A stretch of DNA of 64,000 nucleotides from Perognathus longimembris pacificus (Eukaryota > Chordata > Mammalia > Rodentia > Heteromyidae): assembly GCF_023159225.1 (NCBI RefSeq), contig NC_063161.1, positions 69,530,767-69,594,766 on the forward strand, read 5' to 3'. This document shows, piece by piece, positions 11,272-23,100 of this stretch; positions within the stretch are counted from its first letter, which is position 1, and the number at the start of each line of letters is the position of its first letter. The position numbers and the translations under genes are program-made. A model generated the notes under the pieces. The model saw only the letters and a program-made list of their open reading frames with translations. It was not told where the DNA came from and did not search any database.

Positions 11272-11390
11272 TTTTTCTTTGAGATAGGGCCTTACTGTGC
11301 AATGTAAGCTGGCCTTGAATTTGTCGTCCTTTCGCTTCAGCCCCCAAGTGCTCCGATGACAAGCAAGCACCACTTTGTGGGGCCACACAC
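11272..11390 (-). repeat. B1 SINE
   Basis: Antisense: T-rich tail, gagatagggccttactgtgc, gctggccttgaatttgtcgt, agcccccaagtgctccga. Confidence 0.65.
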
Positions 11391-11469
11391 AAGGCAGCAG
11401 ATCTTTAAAAACTTTTCTTTTGTTTTGTTACACATTAATTTTTACTGCACCATTATGTCATAATTAAAG

Positions 11470-12395
11470 TTTGCATTTTTTATTAATTAAATTTTATTGA
11501 CAAGGTGTTGTACAAAACAGGTACTGTTACATAAGAAGGCAGTGAGTACATTTCTTGTGATATCTGTTACACCCTCATTTTTCTTTCCCTTCCCTAGATC
11601 AGGTAGGCATATATACAATATCCAGTGTACCAAAATCATATACAGTAACCACGTAGGTACGCCAAAGGAAATTCACCTAGAACTTTAAATGTAATGACAA
11701 CAATAGAATCCTCCTGTGTCCTTTTGGAGTTGTTTTAGCTTATCCTTGTCTTATATGATCATGTGTACATAGCTGTTGAGCTATTATGCTCCACTGATAG
11801 GTCTATTCTAGACCTTTTTATGTTTAGTAGTTGTTCGGTTTTAGATACATAATATGAAGTCGCTGATCCAAACATGTGGAAGTACCATTTGAAAAGACGT
11901 TTGTTGTTTTGCAGACCTGGTCTCTACTGTCCCCCCACACCCTAATAGTCATATATCAAGGAGGCCTTGCCCCTTTGTCCTCTGTGTTCTAGGCTTGTCT
12001 CTCTCAACATCGTTTGTTCAAGTTCTGACCATTTCCCTGCGAATACCAATATTTTATCATTTCTAATTGCTATGTAGTATTCCATTGGGTATAGGTACCA
12101 CATTTTTTGGATCATTTCATCTGTAGCAGGGCATCTGGGTTGTTTCCATATTTTGTGTATTGGGAATTGTGCAGCGATAAACATGGAAGTGCAGATGTCT
12201 TTATCATATCCTGAGGCCTGCTGATCAGGATAGATGCCTAGGAGTAGTATGGCTCCGTCATAGGGTATTTCCATGCTGAGCTTTTTGGGGAACCTCCATA
12301 CTGTTCTCCAAAGTGGTTGTACTAATTTGCACTCCCACCAACATTGAAGAAGGGTTCCTCTTTCCCGCATCTCCTCCAGTATTTGTTGTTAAGGC
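11470..12395 (-). mobile_element. 5'-truncated LINE-1 (3' end of ORF2 plus 3' UTR)
   Basis: The minus-strand frame 12370-11942 translates to the C-terminal ORF2 segment, including [19 protein letters not shown] and MFIAAQFPIHKIWKQPRCP, ending LIYDY. Its closest relative in the window is the broken L1 at 51.5-58.8 kb rather than the intact one. The rest to 11470 is 3' UTR with the gtacatttcttgtgatatc motif shared by other L1 tails here. Confidence 0.85.
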
Positions 12396-12565
12396 AGCAC
12401 ATCTTGACACACAAGTAATTGAGGATACTGGGCTGAGCGAGGCAAGCCAAGCCCAGAGGGTAACAGCCATGAGCCACCCCTGGGGGTCCCTCAGAGGTGG
12501 GGATCAGAGCTAGGCAAAGCAAGAAGGGGATGTTTACTGGGATGGAGTCAGTGAGGGATAAGAAA

Positions 12566-12805
12566 GCATTGCAGACAGGGATTCATGCCTGTGATCCCAG
12601 CTACTCAAGAGGCTGAGATCTGATGATTATGATTCGAAGCCAACTCAGGCAGGAACGTCTGAGACACTTAGTTACAATTAACCACCAGAAAACCAGAAGT
12701 GGAGCTGTGGCTCAAAGTGGTAGAGCACTAGCCTTGAGCAGAAGAGCTCAGCTTAGTGACAGTGCCTAGGCCCTGAGTCCAAGCCCCACGACTGACAAAA
12801 ATAAA
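12566..12805 (+). repeat. B1-dID SINE
   Basis: Sense, near full length: cctgtgatcccagctactca, agtggagctgtggctcaaag, ctgagtccaagccccacgac, then an A-rich tail. Confidence 0.8.
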
Positions 12806-13520
12806 ATCACTGGAGATGAATGTGGTGGTGGTTGCACTCTGAACATGAGTTGTGTGCTGGACTGTCCCTTAACAGCATGGTTAAGATGTGAAGTGGGAGG
12901 CAAGGAGGAGGGAGTGAAGACAGGACATGTCAGCTTCCCTCCTGTCTTGTGTGACCTTGGACAGGTCCACCCTACCCACCCACCCACACATGCCAACTCG
13001 AGAAGAGCGTGACAGTCAAGCCTACCTCGGTGATCCAGTCTCAGGAATGTGGGAGATTGTTAGAGGGGCTCTAAAGAACCAGTGGACTGGTCTCCCCCAA
13101 CCCCCGCCGTGGGCAGCTGGGAGGCCTGAGGTGACAGGAGTACAGGTGAGGCAAATGTGGGGAGGGAGGTGGGAAGGGGACAGGATTGGGATTTCAAGGT
13201 GCACTGGCTTCTATTTGAGGCCTCAAATCACACCCAAAGGTTTTCCTTCCCCTCCTGCATCTCTGACCTCTTTGGGTCAACAGTTTTCAGGAAGGGAATC
13301 ACCCCACCTAACCGTATCACAGGAGCCAGAAATCGTCAGGCTGAAGTGGGCCTCAAAAGAGCTGCAGCTGTGGAGGCTGAAGGCTGAGGGCTCCACCTGA
13401 ACCTGAGTATGGCCTGGGAGGAGGAGGTGCTGGGGAGGGGCTTGCCGCCCTCCTGGACCCCAGCCCCCATGCTCCACATGATCCCAATGAGGGTCAGAGG
13501 AGGCCAGCTCCACCAGGAGC
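12806..13520. other. Single-copy DNA upstream of candidate KPNA7 promoter
   Basis: No transposable element recognised. This gap in an otherwise SINE-dense region directly precedes the TATA-like element at 13539. Confidence 0.35.
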
Positions 13521-13583
13521 CACCTGTGGCCCAGAGGGTATTTAAAGTTGCCCCAGGAGCCAGAGGCAACTGCTCTGAGCCAG
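13521..13583 (+). promoter_or_regulatory. KPNA7: Candidate KPNA7 promoter and 5' UTR exon
   Basis: An E-box CACCTG (13521-13526) and a TATTTAAAG element (13539-13547) lie 30-40 bp upstream of a short stretch ending GCCAG, followed at 13584 by a consensus GTGAGT donor. That is the layout of a TATA promoter with a short untranslated first exon. The first KPNA7 coding exon at 17133 begins right after a good splice acceptor and needs such a partner. Assignment to KPNA7 is inference. A second TATA-like TTTTAAAG near 16968 could instead start an unspliced first exon. Confidence 0.35.
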
Positions 13584-13807
13584 GTGAGTAAGAGGAGGCT
13601 GGTGCTTGTAGCTAGATCCTGCATGGATGGGTGGTGGGGCCTCTGGGGGGCCCTTGATCCCCTCTGGCTCTGTGGCAAGGGAGGGGGTACATTTCTCTTG
13701 TGCTGGTGGCTAGCCAAGCAGCTGAGGCCTTGTCCGGGAATAATGCCAGAGGCAGGTGGCCTGACTCAAGCAGGCCTTCTCTGTGCCTGGCAGCTATGTC
13801 TGTACTG

Positions 13808-13890
13808 AATGGGGCCTTGGGGTTCAGGGGGCTTGCCTAGCCTGTGCAAGGCCCTGGGCTCCATCCCCAATACTGAAGATTCAAAAACAA
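13808..13890 (+). repeat. ID-type SINE fragment
   Basis: Sense ID core: gggcttgcctagcctgtgca, ggccctgggctccatcccca, short A-rich tail. Confidence 0.6.
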
Positions 13891-14017
13891 AATAGAATCA
13901 TGGGGCAGGGGAAGGCAATTATCTGGTTGGGTGCTGAGGCCGTGTCAGCCATTGAGAGGATGAAAATATGAGATTTACCCAGGTAAAAAGTTAGCAAGAC
14001 CCCCATCTCAACTAACA

Positions 14018-14200
14018 AGCCAGGGGTGGTGGTGATGCCTGATATCTCAGCCCCCAGCAAGCTGTCAATAGGATCACAGTCTACGCTGGCCCCAGCCCAA
14101 AGCAAAACTATCTGGAAACAAACCTAAAGTGCAAAGGGTTGGAGGATTGGCATCAGGGGTTGAGCACCTGCCTAGCAAGCTTTAACACTGGAATTTAAGC
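14018..14200 (+). repeat. Degenerate B1 plus ID SINE
   Basis: ccaggggtggtggtgatgcc marks a B1 start; caggggttgagcacctgcct further on is an ID core. Confidence 0.5.
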
Positions 14201-14754
14201 AACTTCAGAAACGTGAAAACAAGAAAAGAAACCAGAAGGGTCCGCCTGACTTCTGGCAGAGTGGATGAGGATGGGTGGTTGCTTAGCTCCTGGTGTACAC
14301 AGGGCAGTGGCCTCCTGAGCCGCTGGCCGTGGCTTGTGTGCTCAGTGGGCTGCCCTGAGTACTGTGCACTGGAGTCTGCCTGAGAGACCTGGTCACAGGG
14401 AGGAGGGCCCGCCTGGCCTTGAACCTGGCTCTGGAGCCCACCCCGCAGGCGGCACCCATGCTGGTGAATCCTCTCAGGAACCAAAAAGCCAGATGGAGGC
14501 TCAGCCTCTGTGGGAGATGCTGCTGGGCCTGGGCTGCTGCTCTCCCATTGTCCCCAGCTTGTGGACACAGGGGTCCAAGTAAGTGGGACCCCTTGGCTCG
14601 CCTTCCTGCTGAGTAGGGGTTGCCTCAATGTGTGGCTTTCAGCTGCAAACCAGCCCTCCTTGGAGGATGCACAGCTGACCATAGGAGCCCAGGGAGGCAG
14701 GAAGGGGAGGACCCTTGTGCTGGCCGCCACACATGCCCCTAGTGAGCACTCCCG

Positions 14755-14810
14755 CGTGTATGTGCATGTGCGTGTATGTGCATGTGTGTGTGTGTGTGTG
14801 CGTGCATGGC
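14755..14810. repeat. (TG)n-rich tract
   Basis: Imperfect TG with CG and CA interruptions, including about eight uninterrupted TG units near 14784-14800. Confidence 0.85.
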
Positions 14811-14861
14811 ATGGTTGTGGGCACAGAGGCCCCTGCCCACTCACCTGCTTAAGCACCTGGC

Positions 14862-15022
14862 CTTGAGTTGGAGACTTGAACTTTCACGCTGCCTGGCTTT
14901 TTTGCTGGTTAATTGGAGATGGACTCTTAGGCTTTTCTGCCTCCTCTAGCTTTGCACCATGATTCTCTAGCAGCTCTCATCCTCCTTAATACCCCGGTTT
15001 ATAAGCTCAAGCCACCCTGTCA
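14862..15022 (-). repeat. B1-dID SINE fragment
   Basis: Antisense: ttgctggttaattggagatg is the diagnostic linker between halves; B1 part diverged (gcaccatgattctctagcag). Confidence 0.65.
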
Positions 15023-15084
15023 GCTTTGCGGCCTTGGCCTAGGAGTGTGTGTTTGTGTACATGAGTATGTATGCATATGTATGA

Positions 15085-15290
15085 GTGCAAGCTGGTCCTG
15101 GGGCTTGAAATCAGTGCTGAGCACTGTCCCTGAGATTTTTTACTCTTAACACCTGAGCCACGGCTGCACTCACAGTTTTGTTCCCCCCCCCCACACACAC
15201 ACACACTGATTTCCAACCGTAGTCCTCAGACTTCAGCCTCCGGAGCAGCCAAGGTTTATGGCAGGACCCCCATCACCCCCGCTGGGTGCT
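15085..15290 (-). repeat. B1-dID SINE
   Basis: Antisense: tggtcctggggcttgaaatc, gcactgtccctgag, acacctgagccacggctgc. A C9 run followed by (AC)n has replaced part of the linker near 15183-15206. Confidence 0.7.
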
Positions 15291-15423
15291 AGATCTTAAA
15301 GGTGAGCTTGGGGCTGGCATGGGATGGTGGAAGCTGACGCTCAAGAGTTTTCTGACACTACAGATGCGTCCAGACTTAAGATCGGCTTTACAATTACTGG
15401 TTTTTTTTAAATTAAAACAATAC

Positions 15424-15632
15424 AGGCTGGAAACATGGCCTAGGGGCAAGAGTGCTTGCCTCCTATACATGAAGCTCTGGGTTCTATTCCCCGGCACCAC
15501 ATATATAGAAAACGGCCAGAAGTGGCGCGTGGCTCAAGTGGCAGAGTGCTAGCCTTGATCAAAAAGAAGCCAGTGACAGTGCTCAGGCCCTGAGTCCAAG
15601 GCCCAAGACTGGCAAGAACAAACAAAACAATA
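15424..15632 (+). repeat. Dimeric ID-like SINE
   Basis: Nearly complete sense copy from ggctggaaacatggcctagg to an (AACAAAC)n tail. One base is missing in the gtggcgc-gtggctc junction relative to other copies. Confidence 0.85.
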
Positions 15633-15654
15633 CGTTATGTATTGGGTAGGAAAT

Positions 15655-15885
15655 TCGTTCTCCTCTTTCCTGCCTTTCCCTCAACCCTCCCACCTCTCTC
15701 TCTTCCCCTCCACCTTCCCCTTTCTAAATACCTCCTTTTCTCTCTTTCTTCCTCCTCCCATCCCCCTCACCTTCTCTCTCTTTCTCCCTGCCTCCTTCCT
15801 TTCCTCCCTCCCTGTACTTGGGTTAGAATGGAGCTAGTGCTCTGAGGCAAGCACACCACCACTGAGCTACATCCCCAGTCCTAAG
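15655..15885 (-). repeat. Polypyrimidine tract followed by antisense ID fragment
   Basis: CT-rich from 15655 to about 15810, then an antisense ID core (aggcaagcacaccaccactg, ctacatccccagtcc). Again the pyrimidine tract sits at the SINE's tail end. Confidence 0.7.
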
Positions 15886-16107
15886 TTTGTATCTTTCCAC
15901 TAAAGGCACTGGATTTGACACTGTTGTGACATGCTGTCCACTATGGATCAAAAGGGGAAGCAGCCCATTAGACTAGAGTTACATAAGGTATTTAGCTCAT
16001 TTATAATGTAATCTATGTAGCACACAGTTTTGATCAAGTATAGGCTACTAGTTATGTCTCCCAAGCTGTCGAGGGTAAGCAAGGCTACATTAGCATGTAT
16101 AAGTGTA

Positions 16108-16318
16108 TTAAATGTTTTTGTTTTTCTGATACGGAGTTTGAACTCAGGGCTTTGGCTTGGTTGGTGTTCTAGAGCTTGAGGCATACCTCCAGCCCAGTTT
16201 TTTGTTGGCTTAGTTGGAGATGGAATCCTGTGGACTTTTCTGCCCAGGCCAGCCTCCAACTGACATCCAGATCTCTACCTTCTAAGTAGCTTGGATTATA
16301 AGCAAGAGCAACCCGTGC
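16108..16318 (-). repeat. B1-dID SINE
   Basis: Antisense: tttgaactcagggctttggc, ttggcttagttggagatgga linker, tctaagtagcttggattata. Confidence 0.7.
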
Positions 16319-16425
16319 CTGGATTTAAATGTATTTTTCATTTCAATTATCAGCTCATGGTTTTTTATGGTTATGAACCCATCTTAAAGAGAATCATATT
16401 TACATGTTACCTCAAATGTAAAAGA

Positions 16426-16634
16426 AAGACTGGGCTTGTGGGGCACATCTATAATCACAATCACTCTGCAATTCAGAGGTAGGATTGAGAGTTTGAAGTC
16501 AGCCTGCAAAGGGAGCAAGATTCTGTCTCAAAAACAAAATGTTAAAAAGGCGCTGATGTATGATCAAGCAGGTGAGCACTTGGCTCATGAGCTGGACTCC
16601 CTACTTTCAATCTCCAGCACACACACCAAAAATA
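16426..16634 (+). repeat. B1-ID SINE, diverged
   Basis: Sense: gggcttgtggggcacatcta start, agattctgtctcaaaaac before the ID half, aatctccagcacacacacc at the end. Confidence 0.6.
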
Positions 16635-16647
16635 ACAGTGGAGGAAG

Positions 16648-16870
16648 GGGGCCTGGGTGCCAGTGACTCACACCTGTAATCCTAGCTACTCAAGAGGCTG
16701 AGATCTAAGGACTGTAGTTCAAAGCCATTCAGGGCAGGAAAATCTGTGAGGCTCTTTTCTTCCTATTTAACCAGCAAAAAGCCAGAAACAGAGCTGTGGT
16801 TCAAGTGGTAGAGCATTAGCCTTGAGCTAAGAAGCTCAGGGACAGCACACAGCCTCAGGACTGGCCCACG
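16648..16870 (+). repeat. B1-dID SINE
   Basis: Sense: cacacctgtaatcctagcta, agagctgtggttcaagtggt, ggtagagcattagccttgag; A-tail lost. Confidence 0.8.
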
Positions 16871-17133
16871 GGCACTCACATGCCCACACATACACACACA
16901 CAGGGGCATTTATGTTTTCTGTCCAGCTTGTGTTGGCCACCGATGGTCAGGTTCCAGCCTGGTTTCCTTTTAAAGGACGTCTTTACTCCTGCCTCTTAGG
17001 AGCGGCCCCTCCACATTCTTGCCACCGTGCTGCCATCGATTCCCCGAGAAGCTTTGACCTAGGAACCCAGGCCCTGGGCGCTGAGTATCTTTGTGATTGT
17101 CCACCAACACGCGTTTCCCTTCCTCCCATCAGC

Positions 17134-17199
17134 ATGCCTGCCTTGGATGCTCCTGCAGAGAGGATGAGAAAATTCAAATACCGAGGCAAAGATGCATCC
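17134..17199 (+). CDS. KPNA7: KPNA7 coding exon 1 (start of IBB domain)
   Basis: Encodes [20 protein letters not shown] plus AS, 22 codons, ending at phase 0 before a GTGAGT donor at 17200. The basic [11 protein letters not shown] stretch is the first half of the importin-beta-binding domain. The ATG follows a pyrimidine-rich acceptor (cttcctcccatcag) by one base, so translation probably starts at the second base of a spliced exon and the mRNA has an upstream untranslated exon. Confidence 0.9.
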
Positions 17200-20100
17200 G
17201 TGAGTATGAGGGCCAGGCAGCGGAAAAGGGTGTGATGGCAAGGCGTCAAGATGGGATGCCAACTAGGTATGGTGGGCATGCCTGCAATCCCACCCCTGGG
17301 AAGGCTGAGGGAGGCTGACCTCCAATTCCAAGCCAGCCCAGGGGCATAGTAGGACCTTGTCTCAAAGCCAAACAAAGATTGTGGGGGCAGAGGACAAGCT
17401 CAGTCGCATGTACCAGGTCTCCAGCTCCATACTGAGAACTGAAAAAAAAAAAAAAAAGTGTCGGCTCAAATCAGGATTTCTATGTGGTCTTGAAACCACA
17501 TTTTTAAAAATGTAATTATTACTCTTGTTTTGTGTGTGTGCCTGTGCTGGTACTGGTACTATCCTTTATCTAGGATGACATGTGTTTGGGGCACTAGAGC
17601 TGGCCCTAAAACACATTTTTGTTTTGTTTTGTTTTGTTTTTGTTGCCAGTCCTGGGGCTTGAACTCAGGGCCTGAGCACTGTCCCTGGCTTCTTTTTGCT
17701 CAAGGCTAGCACTCGGCGACTTGAGCCACAGCACCACTTCTGCCTTTTTATATATATGTGGTGCTGAGGACTGGAACCCATGGCTTCATGTATACGAGAT
17801 GAGCATTTTACCTTAGGCCATGTTCCCATTCCCCTAAATTACATTTTTTTATCAATAAAATGGAACTAAAGCCAGATGCAGTGTTAAATGCCTATAATTC
17901 CAGCTACTCAAGGCACAGAGGCAGGAGGATCCTAGGCCAGGTAGGGCAAAAGTCTGAGACCCCTATCTACAAAAAAAGGGGCTGAAGGCATGGCACAAGG
18001 GGTAGAACACCTGCCTAGCCAGTATGAGGTCCTGAGTTCAAACCTAAAACTGTCAAAACAATAATAATGGATACTGATAAATACTGATAAATTCTAAATG
18101 GGCCTTGACCAGCTGCATAGACACTGAGCTGCAGTTCTTTCTTCTGCTTTTTTTTTTTTTTTTTCTCAAATTTTTATTGTCAAACTGATGTACAGAGAGG
18201 TTACAGTATCATACGTTGGGCATTGGATACATTTCTTGTACTGTTTGTTACCTTGTCCCTCATGCCCCCCTCCCTCCCCCCTTTCCCTCCCCCCCCCCAG
18301 TGTTCAGTTCACTTACACCAGACAGTTTTGCAAGTATTGCTTTTGTCGTTATTTCTCTTTTTTTACCCTGTGTCTCTCAAATTTGGTATTCCCTTTCAAT
18401 TTCCTACTTCCAATACCAGTAAACACGGTTTCCAATATACTCAGATAAGATTACAGAGATAGTGTAGGTACAACCATAGGAAGGTGATACAAGAGCATCA
18501 TCAATAATAGAAACTACACATACACCTAGGACGTTGAAAGTAGTTACAACTGTGATATATCAATTGTTTCCATAACATGGAGTTCATTTCACTTAGCATC
18601 ATCTTATGTGTTCCTAAGGGTATAGCTATTGGGCCTTGTGAACCTCTGCTATGGCTTGCCTAAACCTGTACTAATTATTCCCAATAAGGGAGGCCATAGA
18701 GTCCATGTTTCTTTGGGTCTGGCTCACTTCACTTAGTATAACTTTTTCCAAGTCCTTCCATTTCCTTACAAATGGAACAATGTCATTCTTTCTGATAGAG
18801 GCATAAAATTCCATTGTGTATATGTACCACATTTTCCTGATCCATTCATCTATGGAGGGGCATCTGGGTTGGTTCCAGATTCTCGCTATGACAAATTGTG
18901 CTGCGATGAACATTGTTGTGCTGGTGGCATTACTGTGATTTTGTTTGTGGGCTTTTGGATAGATACCCAACAGTGGGGCTGCTGGGTCATAGGGGAGTTC
19001 TATATTGAGCCTTCTGAGGAATCTCCATACTGCTTGCCAGAGTGGCTGAACCAGTTTACATTCCCACCAACAATGAAGTAGGGTTCCCTTTTGGCCACAT
19101 CCCCTCCAACAATTGTTATTATTAGTTTTCTTGATATATGACATTCTTGCTGGGGTGAGATGGAATCTCAATGTTGTTTTGATTTGCCTTTCCTTTATGG
19201 CCAGTGATGTAGAGCATTTTTTCATATGTCTATTGGCCATTCTCATTTCCTCATCAGAGAAGTTTCTTTGTAAGTCTTTAGCCCACTTGTTGAGGGGGCT
19301 ATTGGTTCTTTGCGGTTTTGTTTTGGAAGAAGGTAATTTTTTTAGTTCTGCATATATTTTAGAGATGAGGCCTTTGTCTGTTGAATGTCCGGTAAAGATC
19401 TTCTCCCAGTCTGTGGGCTTTCTGTTTATCTTGAGAGCTATGTCCTTTGCCATGCAGAAGCTCTGCAGTTTAATGCGGTCCCATTTGTCCAACTTTTCTT
19501 TGATTTGTAGCCTTTCAGGGTCTTTGTTAAGGAAGTTCTGTCCTGTGCCAAGGAGCCCGAGTGTTTCTCCTACTCCTTCCTTTAGTGTTTTCAGGGTGCC
19601 TGTTTTGATTTCAAGGTCTTTAATCCATTTGGAGTTTATTTTGGTGCAGGGTGATATATAAGGATCTAGTTTTAGTTTGTTGCATGTGTTGAGCCAGTTT
19701 TGCCAGCACCACTTGTTAAAGAGGCTATCTTTCTTCCATACTATTGTTTTAGCTCCTTTATCAAAGATTAAGTAGGCGTAGTTCTGTGGGTTTAATTCTG
19801 GGTCTTCAATTCTGTTCCATTGGTCTTCAGGCCTGTTCCGGTGCCAATACCAAGCTGTTTTTATTACTATAGCTTTATAATACAGCTTGAAGTTGGGTAT
19901 TGTAATTCCTCCAGCACTGTTCTTTCTGCTTAGGAGTGTTTTTGCTATTCTAGGTCTTTTATTGTTCCATATGAATTTCTGGATTGCTTCCTCTATTTCA
20001 TTAAAGAATGGTGTTGGGATATTAATGGGTATTGCATTGAATTTGTAGATAGCCTTTGGCAATATTGCCATTTTGATTATATTAATCCTCCCAATCCAGG

Positions 20101-23100
20101 AGCATGGGAGGTTTTTCCATTTCCTTAGTTCTGACTTAATTTCGTTTTTCAAGGTTTTAAAGTTCTCCTCAAAGAGGTCTTTCACTTCTTTGGTTAAGTT
20201 TATTCCTAGGTATTTTATGTTTTTGGGGGCTATTGCAAAAGGAGTTGCTTTCCTGATTTCAGCCTCGGTCTTCGGGTTGTTAGCATAGAGAAAGGCTGTT
20301 GATTTTTGAAGGTTTATTTTATAACCTGCAACTTTGCCAAAGTTTTGGATCAGCTCTAGTAGCTTGGGGGTAGAGTCTATGGGATTCTTTAGGTATAGGA
20401 TCATGTCATCTGCGAAGAGAGAAAGTTTAACTTCATCTTTTCCTATTTGGATCCCCTTTATATTCTCTTCTTGCCTAATTGCTCTGGCTAGGAATTCTAG
20501 TACTATGTTGAAGAGCAGGGGAGAGAGTGGACATCCCTGCCTTGTTCCTGATTTTAAAGGGAATGGCTTTAGTTTTTCACCATTTAGAGTTATGCTTGCT
20601 GTTGGTTTGTCATAAACTGCCTTGATTATATTCAGGAATGTTCCCTGGAATCCCAGTATTTCCAGGGCTTTTAGCATAAATGGGTGCTGGATTTTATCGA
20701 ACGCTTTTTCCGCATCCAGCGATAAAACCATGTGGTTCTTTACCTTGCTCCGGTTGATGTGGTGGATTATATTAATTGACTTGCGTATATTAAACCAGCT
20801 TTGCATCCCTGGGATGAATCCAGTTTGATCGTGGTGTATGATTTTTTTGATGACCTGTTGAAGTCGATTGGCCAGAATTTTGTTGAGAATTTTTGCATCT
20901 ATGTTCATTAGGGAGATTGGTCTGTAGTCCTCTTTCCGTGATGAGTCTCTGCCTGGTTTTGGGATGAGGGTTATACTGGCTTCATAAAATGAGTCTGGTA
21001 GTGAACGTTCTCTTTCAATTTCATTGAAGAGTTTGAGAAATATTGGAGTGAGTTCTGTTTTGAAGGCCTTGTAGAATTCTGCGGTGAATCCGTCTGGACC
21101 TGGGCTTTTCTTGGATGGGAGATCATTTATTGCTGTTTCTATTTCAATACTGGATATGGGTCTGTTTAGAAGGTTTAAGTCTTCATAGTTGAGTTTGGGG
21201 GTATCAATTTTTTCTAGGAAATCATCCATTTCTTCCAAGTTCTCGAATTTGTTGGCATAAAGGTTTGCAAAATAGTCCCTTATTATTTTCTGAATTTCGG
21301 TTATTTCTGTGGTGATGCTACCTGTTTCATCTCTTATCTTGTTTATTTGAGTGTGCTGCCTTCGTTCTTTGGTCAGGTTTGCCAGGGGTCTGTCTATCTT
21401 GTTGATTTTTTCAAAGAACCAACTCTTTGTTTTGTTGATTCTTTCGATGGTTTTTTTAGTCTCTAATTGATTTAATTCTGATTTGATTCTAATTATTTGC
21501 TTCCGTCTATTGACTTGGGGTTTGGCTTGCTGTTCTCTCTCCAGAAAATTAAGGTGCTTTCTTAAATTACTGAGTTGCTGTTTCTCCAGTTTGTTGATGT
21601 ATGTACTCAGAGATATAAATTTTCCTCTGAGTACTGCCTTTGCTGTGTCCCAAAGGAGCTGGTACTTTGTGTCCTCAACTTGGTTGAAGTCCATAAACAT
21701 TTGAATTTCTGTTTTAATTTCTTCAATGATCCACTGATGGTTCAGCAGTGTGTTCTTTAGTCTCCATGAATTGTGGGATTTTCTGTGGTGGCTGAGTGAG
21801 TTGAGCTCTAATTTTATTCCATTGTGGTCTGAAAGAATGCAGGGAATGATTTTGATACTTCTGAATTTGTACAGATTTTCTTTGTGCCCTAAGATGTGAT
21901 CTATTTTGGAGAATGTTCCGTGTGCTGCCGAAAAGAATGTGTATTCTGTCCTTGCTGGGTGGAATATTCTGTAGATGTCGATTAAGTCTAGTTGGTCTAT
22001 GCAATTGTTTAGTTCTGTGGTTTCTTTGTTCAGTTTTTGGCGTGTTGATCTGTCCAGTGGTGATAGTGGAGTGTTAAAGTCCCCCACTATCATTGTGTTT
22101 GGGTCTATGAATGTTTTTAGAGCCAATAGTGTTTGTTTGATGAAGTTGGGTGCTCCTGCATTTGGTGTGTAGATATTTAGGATGGTTATTTCTTCCTGTT
22201 GGAGAGATCCTTTTACTAGTATGTAGTAACCTTCTTTGTCTCTTCTTACCTTTTTTAATTTGAAGTCAATTTTGTCTGATACTAGGATTGCAACTCCAGC
22301 CTGCTTATGGGGGCCATTTGCTTGATAGATTTGTTTCCAGCCTTTCACTTTTAGAAGATGTTTACTTTTGCTGGATAGATGTGTCTCTTGGAGGCAGCAG
22401 AAAGATGGATCTTGATTTTTGATCCAAGTTATGAGCCTATGTCGTTTGATTGGAGAATTAAGTCCATTAATGTTGACAGTTAGGATTGAGAGGTGATCGT
22501 TTGTTCTTTTCATTATCACTATCTTGTTTAAAGGTGTGTCTTCCCATTTCTTGATCTAGTGTTTACTAATTAGGGTTCATTTCTCTGTCTGTGTTGGGAT
22601 CTTGATTATTTTCCCTGTAGAGTACATCTTTAAGGATTTTGTGTAAAGCTGGTTTGGTGGAGATATATTGTTTCAGTTTTTCCTTATTGTGGAAGACTTT
22701 TATTTGACCTTCGGCTATGAAGGAGAGTTTGGCGGGGTACAGAATTCTTGGTTGGTAGTTATTTTTATTTAGAGTTTGGTATACTTCATTCCAGGCTCTC
22801 CTTGCTTTCATGGTCTCTGCTGAGAAGTCTGGGGTAATTCTGATTGCTTTTCCTTTATATGTGATTGTTTTCTTTGCCCTAACAGCTTTGAGTATTTTTT
22901 CCTTGCACTCTGCTGAAGCTGTTTTGATCACAATGTGTCGGTGGGAAGTCCTATTCTGGTCAGGTCGATTTGGGGTTCTAAATGCTTCTTGTACCTGTAT
23001 AGGCCTTTCCTTCTGGATGTTTGGGAAGTTCTCAGCTAGTATTCTGTTAAATAGGTTGCCTATCCCATTAACCTCTTTCTCCAAGTTTTCCTCAATACCT

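Noticed and set aside
1..17000. MYH16 exons expected upstream of KPNA7 from human synteny
   Set aside because: I searched the minus strand by eye for myosin head motifs such as GESGAGKT and found none; the gene may lie further away.
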